A stretch of 35,648 bases of DNA, taken from an uncultured Eubacteriales bacterium. GTDB taxonomy: Bacteria; Bacillota; Clostridia; Peptostreptococcales; Anaerovoracaceae. Every line of letters begins with the position of its first letter. Position 1 is the stretch's first letter. A program made the position numbers and the translations under genes. The notes beneath the pieces are model-generated. The model was given only the letters and a program-made list of their open reading frames with translations, was not told the DNA's origin and did not search any database. This document shows positions 17,201 to 24,307 of the stretch, piece after piece. The DNA is taken from contig OMXT01000065.1 of the NCBI GenBank assembly GCA_900315125.1, forward strand, positions 1 to 35,648. The letters run 5' to 3'.

Positions 17201-17726
17201 CCGGATTGGTGCCCGGATTTGTTCCCGGGTTATCTCCGCTGCCCGGATTGGTGCCCGGATTTGTTCCAGGATTGTCTCCGCTGCCGGAGCCGCCGCCCGT
17301 CGGGCTGATGTAAATCACCTTCTTATATTTGACATACTTAGAACGATAAGTTTTATAGCGTTTTTTAGAAACCTTGACTTTCCTCACCGCCCGAAGACGT
17401 ACTCTGTACTTTACGCCGACCTTCAGTTTCTTGATCGTTGCTTTCTTCTTCGATGTGGTTTTGACCGTCTTGTACTTGCCCTTTCCCTCTTTCAGCTGAA
17501 TCTGGACCTTACGGGATTTACCAACGGTCTTCCACTTTACCGTTGCCGTTCTTTTCTTACTGTTTACTTTAACGGTTACTTTCTTCGGCGCTGTGACCTT
17601 CACTTTCTTGCTTTTACTCTTAGCTGAGACCTGACCGGCTGAGCCGAGGGCCGGCATAATACCGAAAATCACAGCGAGCATAAGCAGGACTGTCAGGACC
17701 TGCCTGCAGCTTTTGTTACTTTCCAT
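14229..17726 (-). CDS. Large secreted protein: basic Fn3-like module, Gly/Pro/Asn/Thr linker, HID (DUF1533)-like repeats
   Basis: The 1165-residue protein begins with a signal peptide (LTVLLMLAVIFGIMPALGSAG, cleavage near VSA-KS, about 35). It is followed by a very lysine-rich Fn3-like module (40-140), then a linker with three DNPGTNPGTNPGSG-type repeats (about 148-205). The rest is a series of beta domains ending in motifs such as YTVTIESAGFKTISKSFTV, FVVKAKGYKDQTVTI, FTLTLKAEHYEAKTVTF, VVVKAAGYKTLKFSV and VVVHADGYKDVKW. This spacing resembles the haemoglobin-interacting (HID, DUF1533) repeats of Gram-positive surface proteins; I infer adhesion or ligand binding without proof. There is no LPXTG motif or C-terminal membrane anchor, so it is either released or held by the basic module. 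GGAG lies five bases before the ATG. Linker DNA is tandemly repeated and may vary in copy number. Confidence 0.85.
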   Translation of the reverse strand: MESNKSCRQVLTVLLMLAVIFGIMPALGSAGQVSAKSKSKKVKVTAPKKVTVKVNSKKRTATVKWKTVGKSRKVQIQLKEGKGKYKTVKTTSKKKATIKKLKVGVKYRVRLRAVRKVKVSKKRYKTYRSKYVKYKKVIYISPTGGGSGSGDNPGTNPGTNPGSGDNPGTNPGTNPGSGDNPGTNPGTNPGTDPGTNNGGSNGGGSQEQEKNDLLVNEKTGIQDLGFAQFVTVAFQKGYDKANTKITVDGTDVTSALTKVTDDGSVMKWEITSLDPAKITAESGGKSETVKLSSNENPTAPTVRQNTSAAYFIAHGPVSVFDYYLSNYDDDGNIRVNPKKTTFAADGSSAGSGAVKYYVSEAEINESGNGKVVIMFNYTKDEDKAWFNDIPETGAVALVSNNENLTPLNERVKYSKTTAAHGSSTVGEIVIDLPQDNFRTNGRYYVRVKSSGHKTCLASVNLVNAEAPTIQLSENGAIQPGQNIHFQINNMIHGLNEPIERVTLAKPDGTTEDLTFIDDYFLYGNTGLFVIYNDTERNDGKGVNHTKAAGKYTVTIESAGFKTISKSFTVTGGSGAKKALPKKAKVDSITGASFSGGGSGSSGGSGGSSVSANLKFDGDLLINALIMDKISDNADAKAIADRWLKEVTPDYACTADGQKFADWTSYYDAVSEAKNGGTYLCYADYLSSGKAVLKDARPGNIKSVLEDNKLGDIDDKYLGNDAPQLKLKNGEYVAEGSDAVLSASDRDYVKAITGVYELNSYYPIASDRYTANGAGGTLTIRSAALKIIGGENETDNVFVVKAKGYKDQTVTIKYRKVLEDVTIQAPEKVTEGQDAVFTIEGSEGDFLKHLSEVRLSHNGKDRKILTKSDGGESGNDWYEISSDKKQLLIKGGAFYASGEFTLTLKAEHYEAKTVTFTVLEKEETADAKDAPEADAVSSSSYPAAYNITFKGEKSEAAAYLKAVTSVTVGGKEYSEALLSLRDDQYMTANDPTYGGPYSILKLSKSGFSAETNTEVVVKAAGYKTLKFSVTKDGELVSEGSGSSSQADSGKAMTVVPTLETGNVSTGALELQSYSCDYAEWLTKVTGVSVNGKDLKKDSYAFSAAAYGLTDVYAVGSSTPSIAIAPKAIAAGDNSVVVHADGYKDVKWKITKKTSYYSADEYSIAAE
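17160..17285. repeat. 42-bp tandem repeats in the linker of the large surface protein
   Basis: Three units with a 42-bp period, marked by CCGCTGCC at 17194, 17236 and 17278, encode the repeating DNPGTNPGTNPGSG linker on the minus strand. The last two units are nearly identical, so slippage could change copy number in frame. Confidence 0.85.
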
Positions 17727-17774
17727 TTACTCTCCAATTCTTGACACTCAGACAAAAACTTGCAATTAAACTCT

Positions 17775-17785
17775 GGTACTGTACC
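17775..17785. promoter_or_regulatory. Small palindrome upstream of the large surface-protein gene
   Basis: GGTAC-T-GTACC is a perfect 11-bp palindrome about 50 bases before the start codon. A cluster of TTAGTT/AACTAA half-sites follows at 17816-17842. These could be operators; I could not identify a clear -10/-35 pair. Confidence 0.25.
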
Positions 17786-17947
17786 CTTAAAAATAACCCG
17801 GATTTGTTTCGAAGGTAGTTAGAGTTAACTAACTTTAGTTTAGCATATTTAACTTTGTGTCGTAATTAAACCATATTATCCGATAGAATGCAACCTCATT
17901 TTTATATTTTACAAAAAATGCAAAATGATGACCTTCCGGCATGTATG

Positions 17948-19336
17948 TCACCCCTTCAGGATCCTGCATTCGTGCTCCTTTGTTTCTCTGTTGTAACTGA
18001 TCCCCACCAACAGCAGATTCTCCTGATACGGTTCCAGTCCCCTGGGATATTCTTTTGCGAGAATCTGGCTGATTGCCGTCTCTGCGTTCTTATCCCATTT
18101 CAATTCCACGATCATAGACGGTTTGTCCGGACAGTTTTTCCTCGGAAGGAATGCGAGATCCGCAAACCCCTTCCCTGATGGGAACTCTCTGACGATCGTG
18201 TAGTACTGGCGTGCAGCATAATAAGCCAGAGAAACAGTATAGGACAGGGCATTCTCGTCATTATACTGGATGTGGCTTGTCTCCAGGTGCGCCTGTTCAA
18301 TGTAAGCAGCAACTGCCTCTTCATCACGGTTCCATGTAGCTCGGAGCAGATCATCCGATTCTTTTACGGAGCGGACGATCTCATCCCACCCGCTGCCTGC
18401 AGTAGTAGCTGTGATAAATTCTCCCGCTATTTCCCTGTTTGGAATAAATACTTCTTTCCTCTGAAAATCGTAGCCGAGATGGATCAGCAGCGTCAGCACA
18501 TCGTCAGCGCTGTTCATGCTGGTCATGTCATTTTGGAAACTGCCGGTATCGACCCGTACCCTGCTGCCTGCCAGCATCCTGATGATGCTGTCTCTCAAAC
18601 CGTCGAAATTCAGGTCTATGTAGGCTCTCAGCGCCTCGTACGTTTCCGTCCGATTCCAGTAATCGTCAAATATGCCGGATGTAACCGCCGTGCAGATGGA
18701 TCTTGGATTATAAACATGGGGACAGCCCGTCAGTGCATATCCGTCATACCACTGTCTGCAGATATCCAGATCCACATGGTACTCTTTACAGAGGTCTTCT
18801 ACTTCCTCCTCCGTAAATCCTGTAAATCTCGCCATCTCCCTTGGATTCTCCATGGAATATTCCTGGAACATATTGAGCGCAGAATGAGTCCCGTACTTCT
18901 TTATCGGCAGAATGCCGGTCATGTATGCCAGTGCGATATATGCCTTGTCCTTCATGAAATCCCGCAGGAAATCCAGATACTGTTCCTGCTCTTCTGTACG
19001 GTTGGGATATTCGCGGAAAACGCAGTCCCACTCGTCCAGTATCACGACGAAGCGATGACCCGATTGCTGACTGACATCATTCAGGCAGTCCGGCAGGCTT
19101 TCCCTGTCAAAGTAATCAATCTCAGGATACTCGCGGAATAAATCCCAGAGAATGGCCTTTGTCAGCCGCTTAAGCAGTTCATCCATGTTATCTGTACGGC
19201 TCAGGAACTCCTGCATGTTCAGCTTGATCACATTATAGCCGTTGCGATGAATCCCAAAGTCCGGACATCGGGATATATCCAGCTCCTTAAACAGCTTCTC
19301 TCCGTCCAGATCCTTATCATATTTTCCGGCACAAAA
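17948..19336 (-). pseudogene. N-terminally truncated AAA-ATPase/PD-(D/E)XK (DUF1703) paralogue
   Basis: The open frame from a GTG at 19231 gives 427 residues that align throughout with the intact copy at 12200-13825: Walker B FVVILDEWDC (Asp66-Glu67), ALAYMTGILPIKKYGTHSALNMF, and the nuclease signature GKGFADLAF plus MIVELKWD (Glu376, Lys378). Homology continues in frame upstream of the GTG for 35 codons (LFKELDIS, NGYNVIKLNM) to a TAG at 19337-19339. Beyond the stop only a vestige such as TAE-stop-FCAG is visible, matching AAEMICA of the intact copy. The Walker A segment (RPRRFGKT) and the first 50-60 residues are absent, so ATPase activity should be lost. The nuclease domain is intact in sequence and could still be made from the GTG, but no good ribosome site precedes it. 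Confidence 0.8.
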
Positions 19337-19339
19337 CTA

Positions 19340-19589
19340 TTCTGCGGTACGTTTCTTAACTCCTCTTAATATTTCAGAACGCAGAGACCAGATTTCTTAA
19401 AATTTGTTAAGGAATATTTTCAGAAATTTGTTTTATAAAACATCTAAATCCATATTAAATTGTTTCATAAACCAAATTTTCCGATTTTTTTGTGATGGTT
19501 CTGTGAAACTTGCCCGAGATTCAACACAGGACCATACTTCCCGTTCTAAAATATAGGCACGTTGAAACTCAGAGCGAAGGGAGCATCTT
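19340..19589. other. AT-rich interval upstream of the transglycosylase
   Basis: These 250 bp are AT-rich, unlike the surrounding genes, and sit where the 5' end of the truncated DUF1703 gene should be. The perfect palindrome GTTTTATAAAAC lies at 19430-19441. A weak TTGCCC, 17-nt, CATACT promoter for the following gene is possible near 19511-19539. I see no gene. Confidence 0.5.
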
Positions 19590-20498
19590 TTGAATAAACT
19601 GATCACTTTCATCCTTACCCTGACGTTGATCACATGTTTTACATTTATGGCATTCGCCCAGGACCTGACATCGGATCTGGCAGACAGCGTCCAGGCGGGC
19701 GCATCGTCAGCCGAGACCGCGCAGACGAACCAGACAGCGCAGACAGACCAGACATCCGGGGATACCGCTGGACAGACTGCAGTCGGAAAAGCCGCATCCG
19801 AACAGATAACAGCAGACCAGGCTGCAGCTGTTCAGAAAGCGCAGCAAAAGCAGGCTGCTGCGGCAGTGGATAAGAAGATCTCTGCTATCGGCAAGGTCAA
19901 GCTCAATGACAGAAAACGAATCCGGACGGCGCGTAAGAGCTACGATAGCCTGGAACCCGCCGCACAGGGCTTTGTTAAAAAATATAAGATCCTGAAAAAA
20001 GCCGAGAAAAAATATGCCAAACTGAAAAAGGCAGAAAATTACCGTAACGGCCTTGCCCATTATATCCGCACCAAGAACGGAAAAATCAGCAAGTCCTACT
20101 CGCGGAAACTTGCCGGATATTTCATAAAATACGAGAAAAAATACCGTGTAGACGCCAAAGCGCTGATGGCCATCGCCTATCACGAGAGCCGGTTCACCGC
20201 CAGCGCCTATAATCCCGGCGGCTACTACGGCATGTGCCAGACAAGCGCAGCCATCGGCCGGGCAGCGGGTTACAGCACTGGTGAACTCTACAGCGCCAGT
20301 AACAGTATCCACGCCGCAGCCAAGAACCTGCGCTACAATCTGAGCTACTTCCGCGGCAGCTATTACAAAGCCTTTGCCGGCTACTGCGCGGGCACTGGCG
20401 GCGCAGCCCGCGGCGCATTCAGCCACAGTCAGGTCAAGGCCCGCACCGATACCCGTGCAGAAATCAAGCGATTCCTGAAAAAGAAGAAATATATCTGA
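19590..20498 (+). CDS. Secreted lytic transglycosylase (SLT/lysozyme-like fold)
   Basis: A 302-residue exported wall enzyme. A signal peptide (1-23, ending FMAFA-QD) is followed by a low-complexity Ala/Gln/Thr region (about 35-92). Next comes a small helical module, DKKISAIGKVKLNDRKRIRTARKSYDSLEPAAQGFV (94-129), which resembles the recurrent IxAIGxVxL...ARxAYDxL surface-protein helix module. The SLT domain runs from about 160 to 290. Its catalytic Glu199 is in IAYHESRF, and GGYYGMCQT corresponds to the GLMQ motif. The enzyme would cleave MurNAc-GlcNAc bonds to 1,6-anhydro products during wall remodelling. The start is a TTG with AAGGGAG six bases upstream; no ATG alternative keeps the signal peptide. 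The C-terminus is basic (KRFLKKKKYI). Confidence 0.85.
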   Translation: MNKLITFILTLTLITCFTFMAFAQDLTSDLADSVQAGASSAETAQTNQTAQTDQTSGDTAGQTAVGKAASEQITADQAAAVQKAQQKQAAAAVDKKISAIGKVKLNDRKRIRTARKSYDSLEPAAQGFVKKYKILKKAEKKYAKLKKAENYRNGLAHYIRTKNGKISKSYSRKLAGYFIKYEKKYRVDAKALMAIAYHESRFTASAYNPGGYYGMCQTSAAIGRAAGYSTGELYSASNSIHAAAKNLRYNLSYFRGSYYKAFAGYCAGTGGAARGAFSHSQVKARTDTRAEIKRFLKKKKYI

Positions 20499-20509
20499 AA
20501 TTCTGTTAG

Positions 20510-21316
20510 CTAATCCTCGCGAACCTGCTGAATAAAGTCACTCATCTGGCGGGCGATCTCCCTGAAGTCCATGGTTCCATCAACACTGTCAAACGTGTAC
20601 AGCACATCCCGGTAGGGTATCAGCCCGGCATCCAGATATTTGGAATTCTTCCACAGGAAGCTTTTCACATAATCCGTGTTACCCATCATCCCAAAATGCT
20701 CATGGTAAAAGCGGGGCATTCCCTGAAACGGAAGGAGTAGCAGTTCGAAATCCGGTGATATTCTCGTTCCATCGGGCAGAATAATCACCGGTTCATACCT
20801 GTATGCTATTCTCCATTCGTCGTATTTTGCTGCAATTCCGGTCTCCACTCTTGACCGCATCATGATGCCTCGTTCCGACCTGCAGGTCAGTTGCTCAGGA
20901 TGGCGCATATTTCTTTCATAATCCGCGTTCATCCACTCTTCCGAGTCTATCCATCCCAGCAATTGATAAATATCTTTCCCCTGATTTCGGTAGGCTATCC
21001 CCAAGGTGCCTTCCATACTCAAAGGATCCAGCATTTCCAGTGTTTCCAGATATTCACTGCATACTCTGATATTCTCCTGCGCCTGCTTCAGCATCCGCTC
21101 CGTCAGTTTGCGATTCTTGACAGCCTCGATCTCCGGGCTATCCACAGCCAGATATCTTCTCTCGCCCCGCCAGCACCAGTGATAATATGAACCGTTCCCA
21201 CGGCGCGTCATCTCCAGCCTCCCTTCCGGCAATCGTTCGAGAAGGCTCAGACAGCGATCCCGTATCATACAGCTCCGTTTTAGTTCTCTTTTGATTTGTC
21301 GTTTAATTCCGTTCAT
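20510..21316 (-). CDS. Uncharacterised protein with PD-(D/E)XK-like C-terminal domain
   Basis: This 268-residue soluble protein begins with a basic helical region (KRQIKRELKRS, 5-15) and a Trp/Tyr-rich strand pair (YYHWCWRGERRYLAVD, about 44-59). Further helices follow, then a C-terminal part that looks like a degenerate endonuclease fold: a helix with SRVETGIAAKYDEWRIAYRYEP, a strand ISPDFELLLLPF (the Asp), RFYHEHFGMMG (the Glu-x-His in place of Glu-x-Lys) and a helix ending KSFLWKNSKYLDAGLIPYRDVLYTF. Similar EHFGMMD proteins are scattered in Clostridia; their function is unknown to me. The ATG at 21316 lacks a clear ribosome site; an internal ATG at 21268 has GGAG four bases upstream, so the start is uncertain. 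It abuts the motif array at 21460-21866. Confidence 0.7.
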   Translation of the reverse strand: MNGIKRQIKRELKRSCMIRDRCLSLLERLPEGRLEMTRRGNGSYYHWCWRGERRYLAVDSPEIEAVKNRKLTERMLKQAQENIRVCSEYLETLEMLDPLSMEGTLGIAYRNQGKDIYQLLGWIDSEEWMNADYERNMRHPEQLTCRSERGIMMRSRVETGIAAKYDEWRIAYRYEPVIILPDGTRISPDFELLLLPFQGMPRFYHEHFGMMGNTDYVKSFLWKNSKYLDAGLIPYRDVLYTFDSVDGTMDFREIARQMSDFIQQVRED

Positions 21317-21459
21317 GGGAATATTTTACATCAATGCCATTTCGATGTCAATAATTACCATTCGAATTTTTCTGTTTAGTGCATTTCGCGTATCGCTTGA
21401 ATAAATATTAGTTGCTATTCAGCATCTTCTTGCTGTTCTCCGTCGTCCAATTATCTCTT

Positions 21460-21866
21460 TTCGGTGAACAAAGGCTCGTTTCCCGCTTTCCACCGAACAA
21501 CCTTGCTTTTGGGCTTCGGTGGTTTTCCTTATCCAGCAAATTTTCACCGACAGAGCCGGCCCCATTCTTGAATTTGTGTGCTCATGGCTGTAATAAAAAA
21601 GCCAATTATCGGAACAACCCGCTCGGATAATTGACTTTTTTCCGTATGTGTATTGTTTTAGATACAAAAGCGCAGCGAATGTTAATGCACTAATACTAAT
21701 ACTGCGATTTCATCCCAGAGATTTTCGGTGGATTATCCATTATAATCGTTTTTCACCGAAACGGCTCCTGACGACTTCGGTGGAAATAGTCATTTCACTC
21801 TCATGCCACCGAACAATACACGTCCAAGTGTCGGTGAAAATGCAGCTGTTCGCTATATTCACCGAA
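21460..21866. repeat. Array of ten alternating TTCGGTGRA motifs (five inverted pairs)
   Basis: Forward copies start at 21460, 21515, 21724, 21776 and 21830; reverse copies start at 21489, 21543, 21752, 21805 and 21858. All ten contain TCGGTG. Within each pair the forward-to-reverse distance is 28-29 bases, so the loops are 19-20 nt; neighbouring pairs are separated by 15-17 bases, except where the terminator splits the array into two pairs and three pairs. Loop sequences are not alike. Pairing in some units needs a G-U wobble or has one mismatch, so protein-binding sites are as likely as RNA hairpins. It is not a CRISPR array, because the repeats are only 9 bp and alternate in direction. Confidence 0.8.
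21595..21641. terminator. Bidirectional terminator inside the motif array
   Basis: AAGCCAATTATC (21599-21610) pairs with GATAATTGACTT (21626-21637), with A-tract and T-tract on the two sides. The minus-strand version is perfect apart from a G-U wobble and ends in GGCTTTTTT, so it should stop transcripts coming from the PhzF side. Confidence 0.85.
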
Positions 21867-21909
21867 AGACTGGCACGTGTTTGAGGATGCCGTTAGCTCA
21901 GCGCGTCAC

Positions 21910-22815
21910 TCAGATATGAATCTCCCCTTCTGCCAGCACCACGGCGCTGCCCCCGACGCGAATCCGTCCGCCCTCGCCAGAAGACATGTCGATGGTCGTC
22001 TCGATCCGCGAAGGCCGGTCCATCTTCTCGCCCTGGATAAACACGCAGGAATCCTTGCCAGCGATCACGCCGTTCAGGTAGAAGTAATATGTCAGCGCGC
22101 CGCTGCTGGTGCCCGTCGCAGCCTCTTCATCAATATCGTAAAGAGGTGCGAAATTACGGGTGTGGGCTGTCACGCCCTCCTCAGAATCCAGTGTAAACGC
22201 ATGGACACCCGTCACATGGTAATATTCTGACAGTTGACTCAGGGCCTTCATGTCCGGCTCCATGGCGTTCAGGTCCTCCTGGGTCGCAAGAGGCATCATG
22301 ATGTCGGGAAGACCCGTCGAGATCAGCTGGGGCAGCAGCCTTTCCACGTCCGGTCCGGCGCTGGCCGCGATCCGCTCCGGCTCCCACCGGGCTCCCATGA
22401 TATCGTAAAGTTCCTTCAGCTTCTCCGGCTCGCTAATTGTCTGAATATTGACCGCCGGCGCCATGTCCATCATAACTGAAGAACCCCGGACGCCCACCTG
22501 GATGTCCCCAGACAGCGTGTGGTTCATGCACTCGTCTCCGTCCTGGATCAGACCGCCGTGCTGCAGCGCGCAGAAAGACCCGATGGTTGCATGGCCGCAC
22601 AGGTCCACCTCCGCGGCCGGCGTAAAGTAGCGGACGTTAAATTCCTTCGGTCCCAGCTGCCGGATAAACGCCGTTTCCGAATAGCGCAGCTCCGCAGCAG
22701 TCTTAACCATCACTTCATCCGACGGAAAGTCTTCTCCGTCAGGAACAAAGACAACACCGGCCGGATTTCCGCCGAATCTTGTTTCTGTAAAAGCGTCTAC
22801 GATCATAAATTTCAT
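21910..22815 (-). CDS. PhzF family protein (DapF-like fold isomerase)
   Basis: A 301-residue soluble protein with the PhzF signature: DAFTETRFGGNPAGVV at the start, catalytic Glu47 in RYSETAFI, RYFTPAAEVDLCGHATIGS (62-80, with Asp71, Gly74, His75) and EEAATGTSSGALTYYFY (about 230-246). PhzF isomerises trans-2,3-dihydro-3-hydroxyanthranilate in phenazine producers. Most bacterial members, including those in Clostridia without other phz genes as here, have unknown substrates. AGAGGG lies six bases before the ATG. It is last in the GNAT-dapF-lysA-phzF run, 138 bases after lysA with no terminator between. PhzF and DapF share the same two-domain epimerase fold, so their co-occurrence is notable. 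Confidence 0.88.
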   Translation of the reverse strand: MKFMIVDAFTETRFGGNPAGVVFVPDGEDFPSDEVMVKTAAELRYSETAFIRQLGPKEFNVRYFTPAAEVDLCGHATIGSFCALQHGGLIQDGDECMNHTLSGDIQVGVRGSSVMMDMAPAVNIQTISEPEKLKELYDIMGARWEPERIAASAGPDVERLLPQLISTGLPDIMMPLATQEDLNAMEPDMKALSQLSEYYHVTGVHAFTLDSEEGVTAHTRNFAPLYDIDEEAATGTSSGALTYYFYLNGVIAGKDSCVFIQGEKMDRPSRIETTIDMSSGEGGRIRVGGSAVVLAEGEIHI

Positions 22816-22864
22816 AATGTTCCCTCTCTTTCAAGCTGCGTCTGCCGGGTCTGTCCTTAGTCAA

Positions 22865-22932
22865 ACCGCACTTGCTCAGTCGCTGCATTTGCTGAGCTGT
22901 CACTTTTGCTCAGCCGCCGCATTTGTTCAGCT
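22865..22932. repeat. 34-bp tandem duplication between lysA and phzF
   Basis: Two adjacent 34-bp copies (22865-22898 and 22899-22932) with several base differences share the CTCAG, CGCNGCATTTG and AGCT blocks. They fill much of the gap after the lysA stop. On the minus strand the frame stays open through both copies. Confidence 0.7.
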
Positions 22933-22953
22933 TCTGCATAAAAACATTTTCGC

Positions 22954-24297
22954 TTACAGGTCGTTCCTGCACAGATCCTCCAGTGACTCCCGGCGGACAG
23001 CGACATAACTTTCGCTGCCGCCCCGCAGCATGACGATAGGCGGCCGGGGGATCCGGTTATAGTTTGAAGCCATGGAGTAGTTGTACGCACCGGTGGTACA
23101 GACTGCTACGATGTCGCCTCTGCCCACGCTGGAGGGCAGATCCACGCCTTCCGCGATTATATCGCCGCTTTCGCAGCAGCGGCCGACTACAGAACATGTA
23201 AAGTCCGCAGGCTCATTCATTTTATTCGCCAGCAGACAGGTATACCTGGATTTATACAATGCAAAACGCGGATTATCGGGCATGCCGCCGTCAATGGAAA
23301 CGTAATTTTTATAGCCCGGAATCTTCTTGACCGTGCCTGCCGTATATAACGTCATGCCCGCTGCTCCCACGATGCTCCGCCCCGGCTCCATATGGATCTC
23401 CGGCATGTCGATGCCGAGAGACTTGCAGTTTTCCTTTATTACAGCTGCCACATCGCCGATCTTCTGCGCAATGTCCAGATATGGATCGGTATCCACATAC
23501 CGGACGCCGAATCCGCCGCCCAGATCCAGCTGCTGCGCTGTGTATCCGAACTCTCGCTTCATGTCAGCAATAAACTGAAGCATGATCACTGCCGCCCGCT
23601 CGAATACATCTTCTTCGAACACCTGGGAACCCAGGTGGCAGTGGAATCCAACGAGCTCAATATGGGGCTGCTTCAGGGCAAACTCTGTGATTTCCCGGGC
23701 CTGTCCAGTCTCAATGGCGCTGCCGAACTTGGAATCCACCTTGCCGGTGGATACGGCGTCGTAGGTATGGGGATCGATGCCCGGCGTCAGCCGAAGGAGA
23801 ATTTTCTGTCTTTTGCGTACGGGAGCTGCCGAAGCGCCGTCCGCAGCGGACGCGCTTTCCATCCGTGCCGCCTCGGCCTCTACTGCTTTCACCTCTTCTA
23901 TATTATCCGCGACGAAATATGCGATCTCGTTTTCCATGGCATAACGGATATCTGCGTCTGTTTTATTATTGCTGTGGAAATAAGCGTTGGACAGGTCGTA
24001 TCCAGCCTTCAGAGCGGTGTAGATCTCTCCAGAGGACACAACGTCAATGCCCATACCTTCCTCAGACATGATCTGGTAGATTCTCTTGAAGGAATTGGCT
24101 TTACTGGCATACAGGGGCCGGGATCCCGGTCCGAAGTACTTCTGAAACGCCTCTTTATATGTTCTGCAGCTGCGCCGGATCATGTCCTCGTCCAGCAGAT
24201 AAAGAGGTGTGCCGTACTGCCCGGCAAGTTCCACCGTATCCTGCCCGGCAAACAGCAGGTGACCGTTTTCCGCAATGCTGATATTGTCTGCAATCAT
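22954..24297 (-). CDS. lysA: LysA: diaminopimelate decarboxylase
   Basis: A 447-residue PLP fold-III enzyme making lysine from meso-diaminopimelate. Lys66 in YASKANSF carries PLP. HCHLGSQ (219-225), DLGGGFG (258-264) and EPGRSIV (304-310) bind the phosphate and substrate, and CCESGD (374-379) supplies the cross-subunit catalytic Cys and Glu. An Ala/Ser-rich insertion (AEAARMESASAADGASAAP, about 141-159) is not typical and looks like a surface loop. AGGGGG lies six bases before the ATG, and the gene starts 10 bases after the dapF stop, so the two are tightly coupled. No lysine riboswitch was seen in the operon leader. Other dap genes are absent from the window. Confidence 0.94.
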   Translation of the reverse strand: MIADNISIAENGHLLFAGQDTVELAGQYGTPLYLLDEDMIRRSCRTYKEAFQKYFGPGSRPLYASKANSFKRIYQIMSEEGMGIDVVSSGEIYTALKAGYDLSNAYFHSNNKTDADIRYAMENEIAYFVADNIEEVKAVEAEAARMESASAADGASAAPVRKRQKILLRLTPGIDPHTYDAVSTGKVDSKFGSAIETGQAREITEFALKQPHIELVGFHCHLGSQVFEEDVFERAAVIMLQFIADMKREFGYTAQQLDLGGGFGVRYVDTDPYLDIAQKIGDVAAVIKENCKSLGIDMPEIHMEPGRSIVGAAGMTLYTAGTVKKIPGYKNYVSIDGGMPDNPRFALYKSRYTCLLANKMNEPADFTCSVVGRCCESGDIIAEGVDLPSSVGRGDIVAVCTTGAYNYSMASNYNRIPRPPIVMLRGGSESYVAVRRESLEDLCRNDL

Positions 24298-24307
24298 ATT
24301 CTGCCCC

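Larger units (their letters stand above)
21317..21909. other. Gene-free AT-rich interval carrying the inverted-motif array
   Basis: The 593 bp between two minus-strand genes hold ten copies of TTCGGTGRA-type motifs and a central terminator (both listed separately). Reading frames through it are short, run across the hairpins, and have no recognisable protein features. I call no gene. Confidence 0.75.

Noticed and set aside
19433-19633. Short minus-strand frame upstream of the transglycosylase start
   Set aside because: It overlaps the signal-peptide coding region of the transglycosylase, has no ribosome site and shows no family features; it does not contain the missing Walker A end of the DUF1703 copy.
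21460-21866. CRISPR array or type III toxin-antitoxin RNA repeats
   Set aside because: The repeats are only 9 bp, alternate in direction and have loops of about 20 nt; no cas gene is present. Type III antitoxin repeats are direct and sit before a ToxN gene, which is not here.
21888-21915. tRNA-like GCCGTTAGCTCAGC stretch
   Set aside because: It looks like the start of a tRNA with a D-arm, but there is no T-arm TTCRA or acceptor partner at the right distance, and the sequence runs into the phzF coding region.
21910-22815. Phenazine biosynthesis locus
   Set aside because: PhzF-family proteins are common outside phenazine producers, and no other phz gene is in the window.
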